NCBI RefSeq assembly: GCF_000740785.1
Contig: NZ_JFZB01000003.1
Location: 62,001-126,000 of the forward strand
Direction: 5' to 3'
Length of the DNA stretch: 64,000 nucleotides
DNA from: Paenirhodobacter enshiensis
GTDB taxonomy: Bacteria > Pseudomonadota > Alphaproteobacteria > Rhodobacterales > Rhodobacteraceae
Shown piece after piece: positions 39,094 through 47,520 of the stretch. Numbering within the stretch: the stretch's first letter is position 1; every line of letters begins with the position of its first letter. The position numbers and the translations under genes are program-made. Below the pieces are notes generated by a model. The model saw only the letters and a list, made by a program, of their open reading frames with translations, searched no databases and was not told the origin of the DNA.

Positions 39094-40614
39094 GTGGACA
39101 AGCGAACCGAACCCTCCCGCCCCGTTTCCCCCGAAACTGCCGAGAAATCCGGACGCCCGGAACCCGGCTGGCAGGCGCTCGACCGGGATCTGAACAGGAT
39201 CTCGCGCGTCGAATACGCGACCATTTACCTGTCGCGCTCGTTGGTCGCGGTGGGGCTGGGGCTGGTTTTCGTGGCGCTGGCGGCGCTGTGGGCGGCGCTG
39301 ATCGTGGGCGGCACGCCGGGCGGGCTGACCATCGTCGTGGCCGCGGCCTTCGGTGCCTACCTGGCACTGAATATCGGCGCGAACGACGTGGCGAACAACA
39401 TGGGTCCGGCGGTCGGGGCGAATGCGCTGCCGATGCTGGGCGCACTGGTCATTGCCGCGGTGTGCGAGACGGCGGGTGCCCTGATCGCCGGCAGCGACGT
39501 CGTGAGCACCATCGCCAGCGGCATCGTAGCGCCCTCGAGCTTCTCCGACGGCTCGGTCTTCGTGCTGGCGATGCTGGCGGCGCTGCTGTCCTCGGCGCTG
39601 TGGATCAATCTGGCGACCTGGATCGGCGCGCCGGTCTCGACCACCCATGCCATCGTGGGCGGCGTGATGGGCGTAGGGGCGGCGGCAGCCGGGCTCGGTG
39701 CGGTCGAATGGGGCACCATGTCGCGCATCGCGGCCAGCTGGGTGATCTCGCCGATCATGGGCGGCGGGCTCGCGGCGCTGGCGCTGTGGGTCATCAACCG
39801 CCTGATCATCGAGCGCGACGACAAGGTTGCCGCGGCCCGCACCTGGGTGCCGGTGCTGATCGGGGTGATGGCCTGGGCCTTCGGAACCTATATCGCGCTC
39901 AAGGGCCTGAACAACCTGTTCCCGGTGACGCTCGGGACGGCGGCGCTGATCGGTCTGGCGGTGGGCGGGCTGTCGTGGCTGGCGGCGCGGCCCTATGTGC
40001 GGCGGCAGGCGGCACATCTCGATAACCGCAACCGCTCGCTCAAGGTGATGTTCCAGCTGCCTCTGGTGCTGTCCGCCGCTTTGCTGAGCTTCGCGCATGG
40101 CGCGAATGACGTGTCGAACGCGATCGGGCCGCTCGCTGCGATCGTGCAGACGATGAGCGGTGCGCAACAGGGCGGAACCCTCGATATCCCGCTGTGGGTG
40201 ATGGTGATCGGGGCGCTTGGAATCTCGGTCGGGCTGATGCTGTTCGGACCGCGGCTGATCCGCATGGTCGGCGACCAGATCACCAAGCTGAACGCGATGC
40301 GCGCCTATTGCGTCGCGTTGTCCGCGGCGATCACGGTGATCGCGGCCTCGTGGCTGGGGCTTCCGGTCAGCTCGACCCATATCGCGGTGGGCGGAATCTT
40401 CGGCGTCGGCTTCCTGCGCGAGGCGATCGAGGCACGGCGCATGGCCTCCGGCCCGGGCGAGGACACCCCGCCCCACCTCGCCCACGAGGAACGGCGCCGG
40501 CGCAAGCTGGTCCGGCGCTCGCATTTCATGACGATCCTTGCGGCGTGGATCATCACCGTTCCGGCCACGGCGCTGCTCTCGGCACTGGTGTTCCGGGCGC
40601 TGCGGCTGGTCTGA
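39094..40614 (+). CDS. pit: PiT-family inorganic phosphate transporter
   Basis: A membrane carrier for inorganic phosphate (or metal-phosphate). The 506-residue protein has the two PiT repeats, each with the signature GANDV: LALNIGANDVANNMGPAVGANAL in the first half and SFAHGANDVSNAIGPLAAI in the second. There are about ten membrane helices between and around them, and a cytoplasmic N-terminal extension of some 45 residues. Translation probably begins at the GTG at 39094, with AGGAAG upstream. The DUF47/PhoU-like gene often found next to PiT is absent here. Confidence 0.93.
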   Translation: MDKRTEPSRPVSPETAEKSGRPEPGWQALDRDLNRISRVEYATIYLSRSLVAVGLGLVFVALAALWAALIVGGTPGGLTIVVAAAFGAYLALNIGANDVANNMGPAVGANALPMLGALVIAAVCETAGALIAGSDVVSTIASGIVAPSSFSDGSVFVLAMLAALLSSALWINLATWIGAPVSTTHAIVGGVMGVGAAAAGLGAVEWGTMSRIAASWVISPIMGGGLAALALWVINRLIIERDDKVAAARTWVPVLIGVMAWAFGTYIALKGLNNLFPVTLGTAALIGLAVGGLSWLAARPYVRRQAAHLDNRNRSLKVMFQLPLVLSAALLSFAHGANDVSNAIGPLAAIVQTMSGAQQGGTLDIPLWVMVIGALGISVGLMLFGPRLIRMVGDQITKLNAMRAYCVALSAAITVIAASWLGLPVSSTHIAVGGIFGVGFLREAIEARRMASGPGEDTPPHLAHEERRRRKLVRRSHFMTILAAWIITVPATALLSALVFRALRLV

Positions 40615-40653
40615 GACAAGGGAGCCCCCGGGCAGGACGAAACCGGATCCGCC

Positions 40654-41931
40654 TCACAGACTGGCAAACCGCTCCTGCGTCATCAGGGTGATATCCTCTG
40701 CGCTCAGCCCGCCGGCATTTGCCACCTCGACCACCCTTTCGCCGTTGAAGGTGACCCAGGCAGAGCCCGGCGTTCCGGACGGCTCGACCGTGACATGCGC
40801 CCCACTCAGATCGCTTTCGGTGTCACAGACCAGAACGATCCGGTCCGTCCCCGGCTGGTAATCGGTGATCGAGGCCGGAGCCTCTGGCGCGATCCAGTCG
40901 CCAAGGGTGAAGTCGTCCGCCCCCTCGCCTCCCGACAGCACATCGCCCGATCCGCCGACCAGCGTGTCGTCGCCCGTTCCGCCGTTCAGATAATCGCCCG
41001 AGGCCCCGCCGGTCCCGGCCGAAGCCGGGTCCGTGCCCGCACTGTCTTCCTGTGACGCCTCAGTGCAGTCCTGCGCCGTCGCCCCGATCGCGCGAGTCTC
41101 CGGACCGGCCGCGGCAGAACCGTCGCCCTGCGCCACGGCAGACCAGTCCGCGGCCGGAACCCCGCTGCCGATCAGCAGATCGTCGCCCGTTCCGCCATCC
41201 ACGACATCTTGCCCGGAGCCTCCGGACAGCACGTCATCGCCGCAACCGCCCTGCAGGCTGTCGTCGCCCGCGCCACCGTCGAGACGGTCGTCTCCCTCGC
41301 CACCGATCAGGGCATCCGCCCCGGCTCCGCCCGCCAGACTGTCGGCCCCCGGCCCGCCCGACAGAGCATCGTCCCCCGCCCCGCCGTCCAGAGCATCGTC
41401 CCCCTCGCCACCGTCCAGCGTATCCGCCCCCGCTCCGCCGGACAGACTGTCATCCCCGCCGTCGCCGGTCAGGGCATCGGCGCCGGCATCGCCTGACAGG
41501 GTGTCGTCCCCGCCATAGCCGTCGATCTGGTCGTTTCCGTCGCCGCCGGAAATCCGGTCATCCGCCGCATCGCCCCACAGCTTGTCCGCCCCCGGGCCCG
41601 CCGTGGGCGAGGCCGCACGCTCCGGCGTATCGAACCCGTCCGAGGTCGCCGTCCCGGTCGCGGGATCGACGACATCGCCATCCTGCCCGGTATCGCCCGC
41701 CTCTGCACCGGCATCGTTTTCCTGCGCCGCATCGGCCTCGTCTGCGCCGTCCTTCATCTGACCGGCCAGATCCAGCAGATCCGGCCCGGTTCCCGCGCCG
41801 TCCCCGCCCCCCGGGTCCGCCGCATCGCCGCCCTCTGCATCCGGATCCGCTTCCTCGCCCGGCAACGGCACGATCAGCGCCAGCGCCGAACCGAACACCA
41901 TCATCCCCACGAATCCGGCCATCATGAACAT
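40654..41931 (-). CDS. RTX (hemolysin-type calcium-binding) repeat protein with N-terminal membrane anchor
   Basis: The 425-residue product starts MFMMAGFVGMMVFGSALALIVPL, a single hydrophobic segment at about 3-22 that looks like a signal anchor. An acidic Asp/Gly/Ala-rich linker follows, then sixteen tandem nonapeptides (112-255) such as GGAGADTLDGGEGDDALDG that bind Ca2+ in a parallel beta-roll. A second small set occurs near 330-355, and the C-terminus reads DITDYQPGTDRIVLV-like, as in RTX protein ends. Most RTX proteins leave through a type I secretion system and lack an N-terminal signal. I start at the ATG at 41931, with GGGGG 6 bases before it; a GTG at 41943 is possible. No secretion genes are adjacent. 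Confidence 0.85.
   Translation of the reverse strand: MFMMAGFVGMMVFGSALALIVPLPGEEADPDAEGGDAADPGGGDGAGTGPDLLDLAGQMKDGADEADAAQENDAGAEAGDTGQDGDVVDPATGTATSDGFDTPERAASPTAGPGADKLWGDAADDRISGGDGNDQIDGYGGDDTLSGDAGADALTGDGGDDSLSGGAGADTLDGGEGDDALDGGAGDDALSGGPGADSLAGGAGADALIGGEGDDRLDGGAGDDSLQGGCGDDVLSGGSGQDVVDGGTGDDLLIGSGVPAADWSAVAQGDGSAAAGPETRAIGATAQDCTEASQEDSAGTDPASAGTGGASGDYLNGGTGDDTLVGGSGDVLSGGEGADDFTLGDWIAPEAPASITDYQPGTDRIVLVCDTESDLSGAHVTVEPSGTPGSAWVTFNGERVVEVANAGGLSAEDITLMTQERFASL
41167..41598 (-). repeat. Tandem 27-bp coding repeats (RTX nonapeptides)
   Basis: Sixteen consecutive 9-codon units of the form GGxGxDxLx within the RTX gene. The DNA is repetitive enough to give a spurious open frame on the opposite strand. 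Confidence 0.9.
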
Positions 41932-41996
41932 GATACCCCCCACACACCGCTACCCGAGCGAAGGGATGCCACCGTTACCAGAGTCGCGAAAGAGCG

Positions 41997-42019
41997 AAGG
42001 CCGGGCAATCCCCGGCCTT
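41997..42019 (-). terminator. Hairpin between DUF1643 and the RTX gene
   Basis: AAGGCCGGG and CCCGGCCTT form a 9-bp perfect stem with a 5-base loop, 38 bases after the DUF1643 stop (minus strand), then CGCTCTTTC. Plausible terminator without a strong T-run. Confidence 0.6.
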
Positions 42020-42056
42020 AACCATTGTTTTCAATGCGATAGTTAACGAAACCCGT

Positions 42057-42575
42057 TCAGACCCAAAGTTCCGGCTGCCGCTCGTAACCGATGTAAAGCG
42101 GATGCTTCGGCGCCCCGGCCTTGGTCAGCCCGAGATGGAACAGCTCGCGCCCGGTTCCGCGCAACAGCGCCTCGACATGCCGGCCGCGGTCCAGATGCGC
42201 ACCATGCGAGCCCCAGGCACAGACGATCCTCGCCCCCGGCCCCGCAGCCCAGTCCACGCTGTCGAGGATCGCACGGTCATTCTCCGGCCCGACGGGATCG
42301 GGCTGGGCGCGCATGTCCTTCGGATCGGTGGCGCGCCAGGCGAAGATATTGGTCACCCGGAACGCGCCGAAGCCAAGCGTGCGCGCCCGCCGCTCGCAGC
42401 GTTCGACGGTCGGGTCATTCTGCACCTCGGTCGCGGTCGAGGGGTTGAGCATCACGAACAGCGCCCGCGGCCCCGCCGCATCCCAGGTCCGGGTCAGCAG
42501 GTAACGATAGCGCTCATCGTCGGAGTAGACCGCGACCGAGGGCGCATCGCCCTTGACATGCTCTCGCGTGATCAT
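42057..42575 (-). CDS. DUF1643 domain-containing protein
   Basis: A 172-residue protein of unknown function. The family signature LFVMLNPSTATEVQNDPTVERCERRARTLGFGAFRVTNIFAWRATDP covers about residues 35-85, followed by IVCAWGSHGAHLDRGRHV and HPLYIGYERQPEL. No signal or membrane segment. I start at the ATG at 42575 (MITREHVKGDAP). Its ribosome-binding site GAAAGGGCGAGAG overlaps the left end of repeat copy H. It follows truB by about 95 bases on the same strand. Confidence 0.88.
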   Translation of the reverse strand: MITREHVKGDAPSVAVYSDDERYRYLLTRTWDAAGPRALFVMLNPSTATEVQNDPTVERCERRARTLGFGAFRVTNIFAWRATDPKDMRAQPDPVGPENDRAILDSVDWAAGPGARIVCAWGSHGAHLDRGRHVEALLRGTGRELFHLGLTKAGAPKHPLYIGYERQPELWV

Positions 42576-42581
42576 CTCTCG

Positions 42582-42646
42582 CCCTTTCGGCTTTCCACAA
42601 ATATCCTGGGGGTGAGCGCGGCACGCGCGAGGGGGCAAAGCCCCCT
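42582..42646 (+). repeat. Dispersed 3'-end element, copy H (after truB)
   Basis: ACAAATATCCTGGGGGTGA arm, inner stem GCGCG/CGCGC (5 bp, loop GCA), outer hairpin GGGGGC-AAA-GCCCCC. The hairpin is 25 bases past the truB stop. The other end lies 6 bases from the DUF1643 ATG. Confidence 0.86.
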
Positions 42647-42670
42647 GCCCGTCCACCGCCAAAGCCCCGC

Positions 42671-43573
42671 CTACAGGTTGAACACCCGCGCCGGATGCAG
42701 CTCGCCGCCCATGTAGCGGCCGACGGCGACCGGACGGCCCTCGTAGCTCGCCCAGACTTCCTCGCCGAATTCGACGCCCGTCGCGATCACCATGCCCGGA
42801 TTGCCGTGGCTCAGCCGCACCGCACCCTCGGCCGTCGCGCGCACCTCGGTCAGATCCTCGAGCCCGATCTCCAGCGGCTGCACCAGCGCATCGAGTTCCG
42901 GCGTCCGCGCCAGCCGCTCGACGGTTTCCAGCGTCTGCGCATCGGTCACGCTGAACGGCCCCGCCCATTCGCGGCGCAGCCATTGCACATGGCCAAGACA
43001 GCCGAGCGCGCGGCCCAGATCGCGCGCGATCGAGCGCACATAGCCGCCCTTGCCGCAGACCATCTCGAATTCCGCGGTATCGGCATCGGGACGACCGATC
43101 AGGATCAGGCTCTCGACGAACAGGGGCCGCGCCGCGAGCTCCATCCGCTCGCCCTCGCGCGCCAGATCATAGGCCCGCTCGCCATCGACCTTCACCGCCG
43201 AGAACTGCGGCGGAACCTGCTGGATGTCGCCGCGAAACGCCGGCAGCGCCGCTTCGATCTCGGCGTCCGAGGGCCGCGCGGCAGAGGTCTCGATCACCTC
43301 GCCCTCGGCATCGTCGGTGGTGGTCGCGGCGCCAAAACGCACGAGGAAGCGATAGCATTTCATCGCGTCGGTGACATAGGGCACCGTCTTCGTCGCCTCG
43401 CCGAAGGCCACCGCGAGAACCCCCGTCGCCGCGGGGTCCAAAGTCCCCGCATGGCCCGCCTTCTTCGCGTCGAGCGCCCAACGCAGCTTGCTCACGACCG
43501 CGGTCGAGGTCACCCCCGCCGGCTTGTCGATCACGATCCAGCCCGAAATGTCGCGACCCTTCTTGCGGCCCAT
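42671..43573 (-). CDS. truB: tRNA pseudouridine(55) synthase
   Basis: TruB forms pseudouridine at U55 of the tRNA T-loop. The 300-residue protein has [21 protein letters not shown] and the catalytic aspartate D46 in [16 protein letters not shown], then [20 protein letters not shown], with a short C-terminal domain. The start at 43573 follows the DUF2233 gene by 52 bases, in the order rbfA, DUF2233, truB. RbfA and TruB are both RNA-maturation proteins often encoded together. Confidence 0.97.
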   Translation of the reverse strand: MGRKKGRDISGWIVIDKPAGVTSTAVVSKLRWALDAKKAGHAGTLDPAATGVLAVAFGEATKTVPYVTDAMKCYRFLVRFGAATTTDDAEGEVIETSAARPSDAEIEAALPAFRGDIQQVPPQFSAVKVDGERAYDLAREGERMELAARPLFVESLILIGRPDADTAEFEMVCGKGGYVRSIARDLGRALGCLGHVQWLRREWAGPFSVTDAQTLETVERLARTPELDALVQPLEIGLEDLTEVRATAEGAVRLSHGNPGMVIATGVEFGEEVWASYEGRPVAVGRYMGGELHPARVFNL

Positions 43574-43625
43574 TGGTCCCTCCGGTTTCAGAAGGCCCGC
43601 CTGCTAGCGCGGGACGGGCCGAAGG

Positions 43626-44375
43626 TCAATCGTGCGCGACCATGCCGACGATCGGGCCGACCGGAAAACCGAAGTCGTTGCGCCCCTCTCCGGGCACCGC
43701 GAGCCGAGAGATCGAGCCGTCGAAATACAGCGCGTCCCGCGCCCCCAGAGCATCGCGGAAGAACCGCGCGAAGCGGTGGAAATTCACCGGCTTGTCCGAG
43801 ATCGCGAACCATGCCGTCTGCCCGTCCGCCGAAACGCCCACGCCGTTGCGGATGTAAACGCTGTCGCTGTCCGCGAGGAACCGCGGATGCAGCTCTCCGC
43901 CCAGCACCAGCATCGGCCCCGACTGGGTGGCATAACGGCACGCCGGCCGGCGCGCGGCATACTCCGACGTCTCGAAGATGCTGAACCCGGTGCCGCCGTC
44001 GGGCGTGCCGATGCACAGCACACCGTTGGGCGTCAGGCTGAAATTGCCGCCGCTCGAACGCGTCACCAGCGGCGCGATTTCCTGCCCGTCCTCGACATAG
44101 AGACCCACCGGGCTGCGATCGGCTTCGAACATGCCGGCATTCATCGCGAAGACCAGTCGCTCGCCCGGTTTCAGCACGTCCTGCACCCGCGCCGGAGAGC
44201 CGATCGGCGCATCGCCCGATTTCAGCCACAGCCGCACGTCGTCGGTGGCCTTCGCCTCGCAGACGGTGAAGGGAATGTCCTCGAAATCGACGGTGCGACA
44301 GGGGTCCTCGGCCAGCGCGGCGCGCGGCACGAGGACCGAAAGCGTGAAGAGCAGACTAGCCCAGAGCGTCCGCAT
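43626..44375 (-). CDS. DUF2233 phosphodiester glycosidase-like exported protein
   Basis: The 249-residue product has a signal peptide (RTLWASLLFTLSVLVPRAALAED). A DUF2233/NAGPA domain follows, with FAMNAGMFEADRSPVGLYVEDG, SGGNFSLTPNGVLCIG and RYATQSGPMLVLGGELHPRF, and then FAISDKPVNFHRFARFFRD and ALYFDGSISRL. The family relates to human NAGPA, which removes GlcNAc from phosphodiesters, and to bacterial exopolysaccharide enzymes. I use the ATG at 44375; the ATG at 44384 also fits. Its start overlaps the end of rbfA by about 20 bases, so it is coupled with rbfA, although it works outside the cytoplasm. Confidence 0.88.
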   Translation of the reverse strand: MRTLWASLLFTLSVLVPRAALAEDPCRTVDFEDIPFTVCEAKATDDVRLWLKSGDAPIGSPARVQDVLKPGERLVFAMNAGMFEADRSPVGLYVEDGQEIAPLVTRSSGGNFSLTPNGVLCIGTPDGGTGFSIFETSEYAARRPACRYATQSGPMLVLGGELHPRFLADSDSVYIRNGVGVSADGQTAWFAISDKPVNFHRFARFFRDALGARDALYFDGSISRLAVPGEGRNDFGFPVGPIVGMVAHD

Positions 44376-44799
44376 CGTCGTCATCGTCGTCGCGCTTGGC
44401 GATATCGCGCTGCACCGTCTCGTCCGAGAACATCCGCCGCGTCTCGTCGAGACGGTCGAAAGTGTCATCGAGGCGGAAACGCAGCTCGGGCGTCGATTTG
44501 GTGGTCAGCCCCTTCGAGACGTGATGGCGCAGCTCGCCGCTGTGCCGGCGCAGTGCCGCGAGCATCGCCTGACCGCTCTCGCCGCCGAGCGTGCCGCCCA
44601 GCGGCGCCACATAGACCGTCGCCACCTTGAGGTCGGGCGAGCAGCGCACCTCGCCCACGGTGATCGAGATCTTGTTCAGGTCGGGGTCATGGACCTCGGC
44701 CCGGATCAGCACGTCCGAAAGCGTGCGCCGGATGAGTTCGCCCACCCGGAGCTGTCGTTGCGAAGGGCCATCGCCCGAGGAAAAACGGTTCTTTGCCAT
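44356..44799 (-). CDS. rbfA: Ribosome-binding factor A
   Basis: RbfA helps 16S rRNA 5'-end maturation of the 30S subunit. The 147-residue protein has a KH-like fold with PSQRQLRVGELIRRTLSDVLIRAEVHDPDLNKISIT, then VYVAPLGGTLGGESG and RFRLDDTFDRLDETRRM. It ends in an acidic tail of consecutive Asp residues not seen in E. coli. The ATG at 44799 is chosen because longer in-frame readings run over the dapB leader. It diverges from dapB across 97 bases. Confidence 0.95.
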   Translation of the reverse strand: MAKNRFSSGDGPSQRQLRVGELIRRTLSDVLIRAEVHDPDLNKISITVGEVRCSPDLKVATVYVAPLGGTLGGESGQAMLAALRRHSGELRHHVSKGLTTKSTPELRFRLDDTFDRLDETRRMFSDETVQRDIAKRDDDDDDADALG

Positions 44800-44896
44800 A
44801 TCCCGCACATAGTCGGTTGCGATGCGTCCCGCAACTCGGGCCTTTGCGAGAACCGGCCCGAAGGATAAGAAATCCCCCGACAGCAAGGAGAAACAC

Positions 44897-45715
44897 ATGA
44901 CCGACCTTCCCGGAATCGTCATCACCGGAGCCTCGGGGCGCATGGGGCGGATGCTGATCCGCGCGGTAACGGAGGCGGAGGCAGCCGGCAAGGCCCGCCT
45001 CGCGGGTGCGCTGGTGCGTCCGGGGCACGCCTGGGTCGGCCGCGACGTGGGCGAGGCGATGGGCGGCGCGCCGCTCGGCGTCACCGTGACCGACGACCCG
45101 CTCGAAGCCTTCGCGAAGGCGCGCGCGGTGATCGACTTCACCACGCCCGAGGCCTCTCTCGGCTTCGCGCGGCTCGCGGCGCAGGCCCGCGCGGTCCATG
45201 TGATCGGCACCACGGGCTTCGAGAAGGCGCAGCTTGCCGCCCTCGACCCCTGCGCGCGGCACGCGGTGATCGTGCGGGCGGGCAACATGGGGCTCGGGAT
45301 CAACCTGCTGACGCAGATGGTGCGCAAGGCGGCCGAGGTTCTGGACATCGAGTGGGACATCGAGGTGGTCGAGGCGCATCACAACCGCAAGGTCGACGCG
45401 CCATCGGGCACGGCGCTGATGCTCGGTCAGGCGGCGGCCGACGGGCGCGGCATCGAGCTCGACGAAAATACCGAGGCGGGGCGCAATGGCATCACCGGCC
45501 CGCGCAAACCGGGCGCCATCGGGTTCTCCTCGATCCGCGGCGGCGACATCGTGGGCGAGCATGACGTGATCTTCGCCACCGCCGGCGAGCGGGTGATCCT
45601 GCGCCATGTCGCGACCGACCGGATGATCTTCGCCCGCGGCGGGGTCAAGGCGGCGCTCTGGGGGCTCGAGCGCAAGCCCGGCCAGTATGACATGATGGAC
45701 GTTCTCGGCCTGTGA
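44897..45715 (+). CDS. dapB: 4-hydroxy-tetrahydrodipicolinate reductase
   Basis: DapB reduces dehydrated HTPA in lysine and meso-diaminopimelate synthesis. The 272-residue protein has the NAD(P)H-binding [15 protein letters not shown] at the start and VIGTTGF. The signature [19 protein letters not shown] follows, with catalytic H161 and K165 by alignment to E. coli. AGGAG lies 6 bases upstream of the ATG. It diverges from rbfA. Copy I of the dispersed element follows 14 bases after the stop. Confidence 0.97.
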   Translation: MTDLPGIVITGASGRMGRMLIRAVTEAEAAGKARLAGALVRPGHAWVGRDVGEAMGGAPLGVTVTDDPLEAFAKARAVIDFTTPEASLGFARLAAQARAVHVIGTTGFEKAQLAALDPCARHAVIVRAGNMGLGINLLTQMVRKAAEVLDIEWDIEVVEAHHNRKVDAPSGTALMLGQAAADGRGIELDENTEAGRNGITGPRKPGAIGFSSIRGGDIVGEHDVIFATAGERVILRHVATDRMIFARGGVKAALWGLERKPGQYDMMDVLGL

Positions 45716-45725
45716 TGCGGGGCTA

Positions 45726-45790
45726 AGGAGGGGGCTTTGCCCCCTCGCCCTGCGGGCTCACCCCCAGGATATTTGAGGCGAATCGAAAGC
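45726..45790 (-). repeat. Dispersed 3'-end element, copy I (after dapB)
   Basis: In dapB sense: GGGGGC-TTT-GCCCCC, a short inner stem GCCC/GGGC (4 bp, loop TGC), then TCACCCCCAGGATATTTGAGGCG. The spacer has A for G in the GGGATATTT stretch. A separate short palindrome AGGCGCC...GGCGCCT (45791-45817) lies between I and J. Confidence 0.84.
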
Positions 45791-45821
45791 AGGCGCCGCT
45801 CCGGGATGGAGGGCGCCTGTG

Positions 45822-45876
45822 CTCTTTCGCTTTGCTGAAAATATCCTCGGGGGTCCGGGGGCAGACAGCCCCCGGG
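45822..45876 (+). repeat. Dispersed 3'-end element, copy J (after SdhAF4)
   Basis: CTCTTTCGCTTTGCTGAAAATATCCTCGGGGGT arm, then directly a longer outer stem CCGGGGGC/GCCCCCGG (8 bp, loop AGACA). It has no inner hairpin, so it is a simplified form. The hairpin is 20 bases past the SdhAF4 stop. Confidence 0.75.
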
Positions 45877-45895
45877 GCCGGGCACGGGGACGCGA

Positions 45896-46075
45896 TCAGA
45901 AGTCGATCGCGAGGCCCTTCTTCTCCCAGTCGCCATAGCGCACCGGCTCCGGCCCGTCTCGGCCGCCGAGTTCGGTCGGCAGCGCCGTTCCCTTTGCCGC
46001 CTTGCGCCGTTCCTCGGCCTCGGCCAGCGCGCGCAGCGCGGCGGGGGGCAGATCGGTCTTCGCCTGTTCGCTCAT
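45896..46075 (-). CDS. SdhAF4-like protein (DUF1674), succinate dehydrogenase assembly factor
   Basis: Mitochondrial SDHAF4 binds flavinylated SdhA and protects it during complex II assembly; the bacterial DUF1674 protein is the likely ancestor. The 59-residue product ends in the invariant motif GGRDGPEPVRYGDWEKKGLAIDF (full-length match of the family C-terminus). Its N-terminal half is Ala/Glu-rich helix. I start at the ATG at 46075. It diverges from rsmB. No sdh genes are in the window. Confidence 0.9.
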   Translation of the reverse strand: MSEQAKTDLPPAALRALAEAEERRKAAKGTALPTELGGRDGPEPVRYGDWEKKGLAIDF

Positions 46076-46158
46076 GATCGGACTCCGGTTCCTTGTCAGG
46101 GGCTCGGTTCCGATATAGTCCGCGCGCAAACCCGCAACAAGGGAAGGAGATCGGGCCC

Positions 46159-47424
46159 ATGTCCGGCATCGACCTCGCACGACGCGCCGCCTGCGCGCTG
46201 ATCACCGGTGTTCTCGACGAACGCCAGACGCTGGCCGAGCAGATCGGCGCCGAAGCACTCGACGGGCTCTCGCCTTCCGAGCGCGCCCGCGCGCAGCGAT
46301 TGGCGCTCGATTGCCTGCGCAATCTGCCGCGCGTCGAGGCGATGCTGAAGCCGCATCTGCGCCGCCGCCCGCCCGCCGACGTGCTGGCGCTGCTGCGCCT
46401 CGGCACGACCGAGCTGTGCGTCGAGGGCGTGCCCGCGCATGGCGTGGTCAATGCCGCGGTGGCGCTGGTGCATTCGGGCGGGCGCCGGGTCGAGGGCTAT
46501 GCCGGTCTCGTCAACGCGGTGCTGCGCAAGGTGGCCGAGGACGGCGCGCGCTGGTCCGCCCTGCCGGTGCCGGCGCTGCCCGGCTGGCTGCGCGGACGGC
46601 TGATGTCGGCCTGGGGCAAGGTCGCCGTGATGCGGATGGAAGAGGCACACCTCGCCGGTGCCCCCCTCGATCTGACGGCGCGCGGCGATGCGGCGGCGCT
46701 GGCCGGGGCGACCGGCGGGCAGCTTTTGCCGACGGGCTCGGTGCGTCTGGCCTCGGGCACGCAGGTCACCGCGCTGCCGGGCTATGCCGAAGGCGAGTGG
46801 TGGGTGCAGGACGCGGCCGCGGCACTGGCCGCCCGTGCCGTCGCGGCACAGCCGGGAGAAGAGATTCTCGATCTTTGCGCCGCACCGGGCGGAAAGACGC
46901 TGCAACTCGCCGCCGCGGGCGCGCAGGTCACCGCGCTCGACATCTCCGAAGGGCGGCTCGAACGGCTGCGCGAGAACCTCGACCGCTGCCGGCTGAGCGC
47001 CGAGGTGATCGCCGCCGACGCGCTGATCTGGGAGCCGGAGCGGCGCTTCGACGCCATCCTGCTCGACGCGCCCTGTTCCGCCACCGGCACGATCCGCCGT
47101 CATCCCGACCTGCCGCAGGTCAAGCAATCCTCCGACATCCGCGATCTCGTCGCGCTTCAGGCGGCGCTGCTCGACCGCGCGCTCGGCTGGCTGAAACCGG
47201 GCGGGCGACTGGTTTACTGCACCTGTTCGCTCCTGCCCGACGAGGGCGAGGCGCAGATCGCCGCCGCCCTCGTCCGGCATCCGGGGCTGAGCGTCGAGCC
47301 GGTCGAGATCGCCGGCACCGATCCCGAGTGGCACACCGGGAACGGCGCGCTGCGGCTGCGGCCCGACTACTGGCCCGAAATGGGCGGCATGGACGGCTTC
47401 TTCATCGCCCGCCTGCGCCCCTGA
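46159..47424 (+). CDS. rsmB: RsmB/NOP-family 16S rRNA m5C methyltransferase
   Basis: Catalyses m5C formation in rRNA. The 421-residue protein has an N-terminal NusB-like domain (LARRAACALITGVLDERQTL, about 1-125). The SAM-dependent methyltransferase domain follows, with EEILDLCAAPGGKTLQLAA, the motif IV cysteine in LDAPCSATGTIRRHPDL, and the catalytic cysteine of VYCTCSLLPDEGEAQ. The ATG at 46159 has GGAAGGAGA upstream. It begins a run of plus-strand genes that continues to mutL. Confidence 0.94.
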   Translation: MSGIDLARRAACALITGVLDERQTLAEQIGAEALDGLSPSERARAQRLALDCLRNLPRVEAMLKPHLRRRPPADVLALLRLGTTELCVEGVPAHGVVNAAVALVHSGGRRVEGYAGLVNAVLRKVAEDGARWSALPVPALPGWLRGRLMSAWGKVAVMRMEEAHLAGAPLDLTARGDAAALAGATGGQLLPTGSVRLASGTQVTALPGYAEGEWWVQDAAAALAARAVAAQPGEEILDLCAAPGGKTLQLAAAGAQVTALDISEGRLERLRENLDRCRLSAEVIAADALIWEPERRFDAILLDAPCSATGTIRRHPDLPQVKQSSDIRDLVALQAALLDRALGWLKPGGRLVYCTCSLLPDEGEAQIAAALVRHPGLSVEPVEIAGTDPEWHTGNGALRLRPDYWPEMGGMDGFFIARLRP

Positions 47425-47520
47425 GCCGCCCCCCTCTGCCGATCCCAATGGCAGTCCGCGCCGCGCCGGTTTATCCTGCGCGGGCATTTCCCGACGCGAT
47501 ACAGAACGGACCAGGACATC

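Noticed and set aside
41052-41927. A long Pro/Arg/Ser-rich plus-strand frame opposite the RTX gene
   Set aside because: It arises from translating the RTX repeat DNA in reverse and has no plausible start context.
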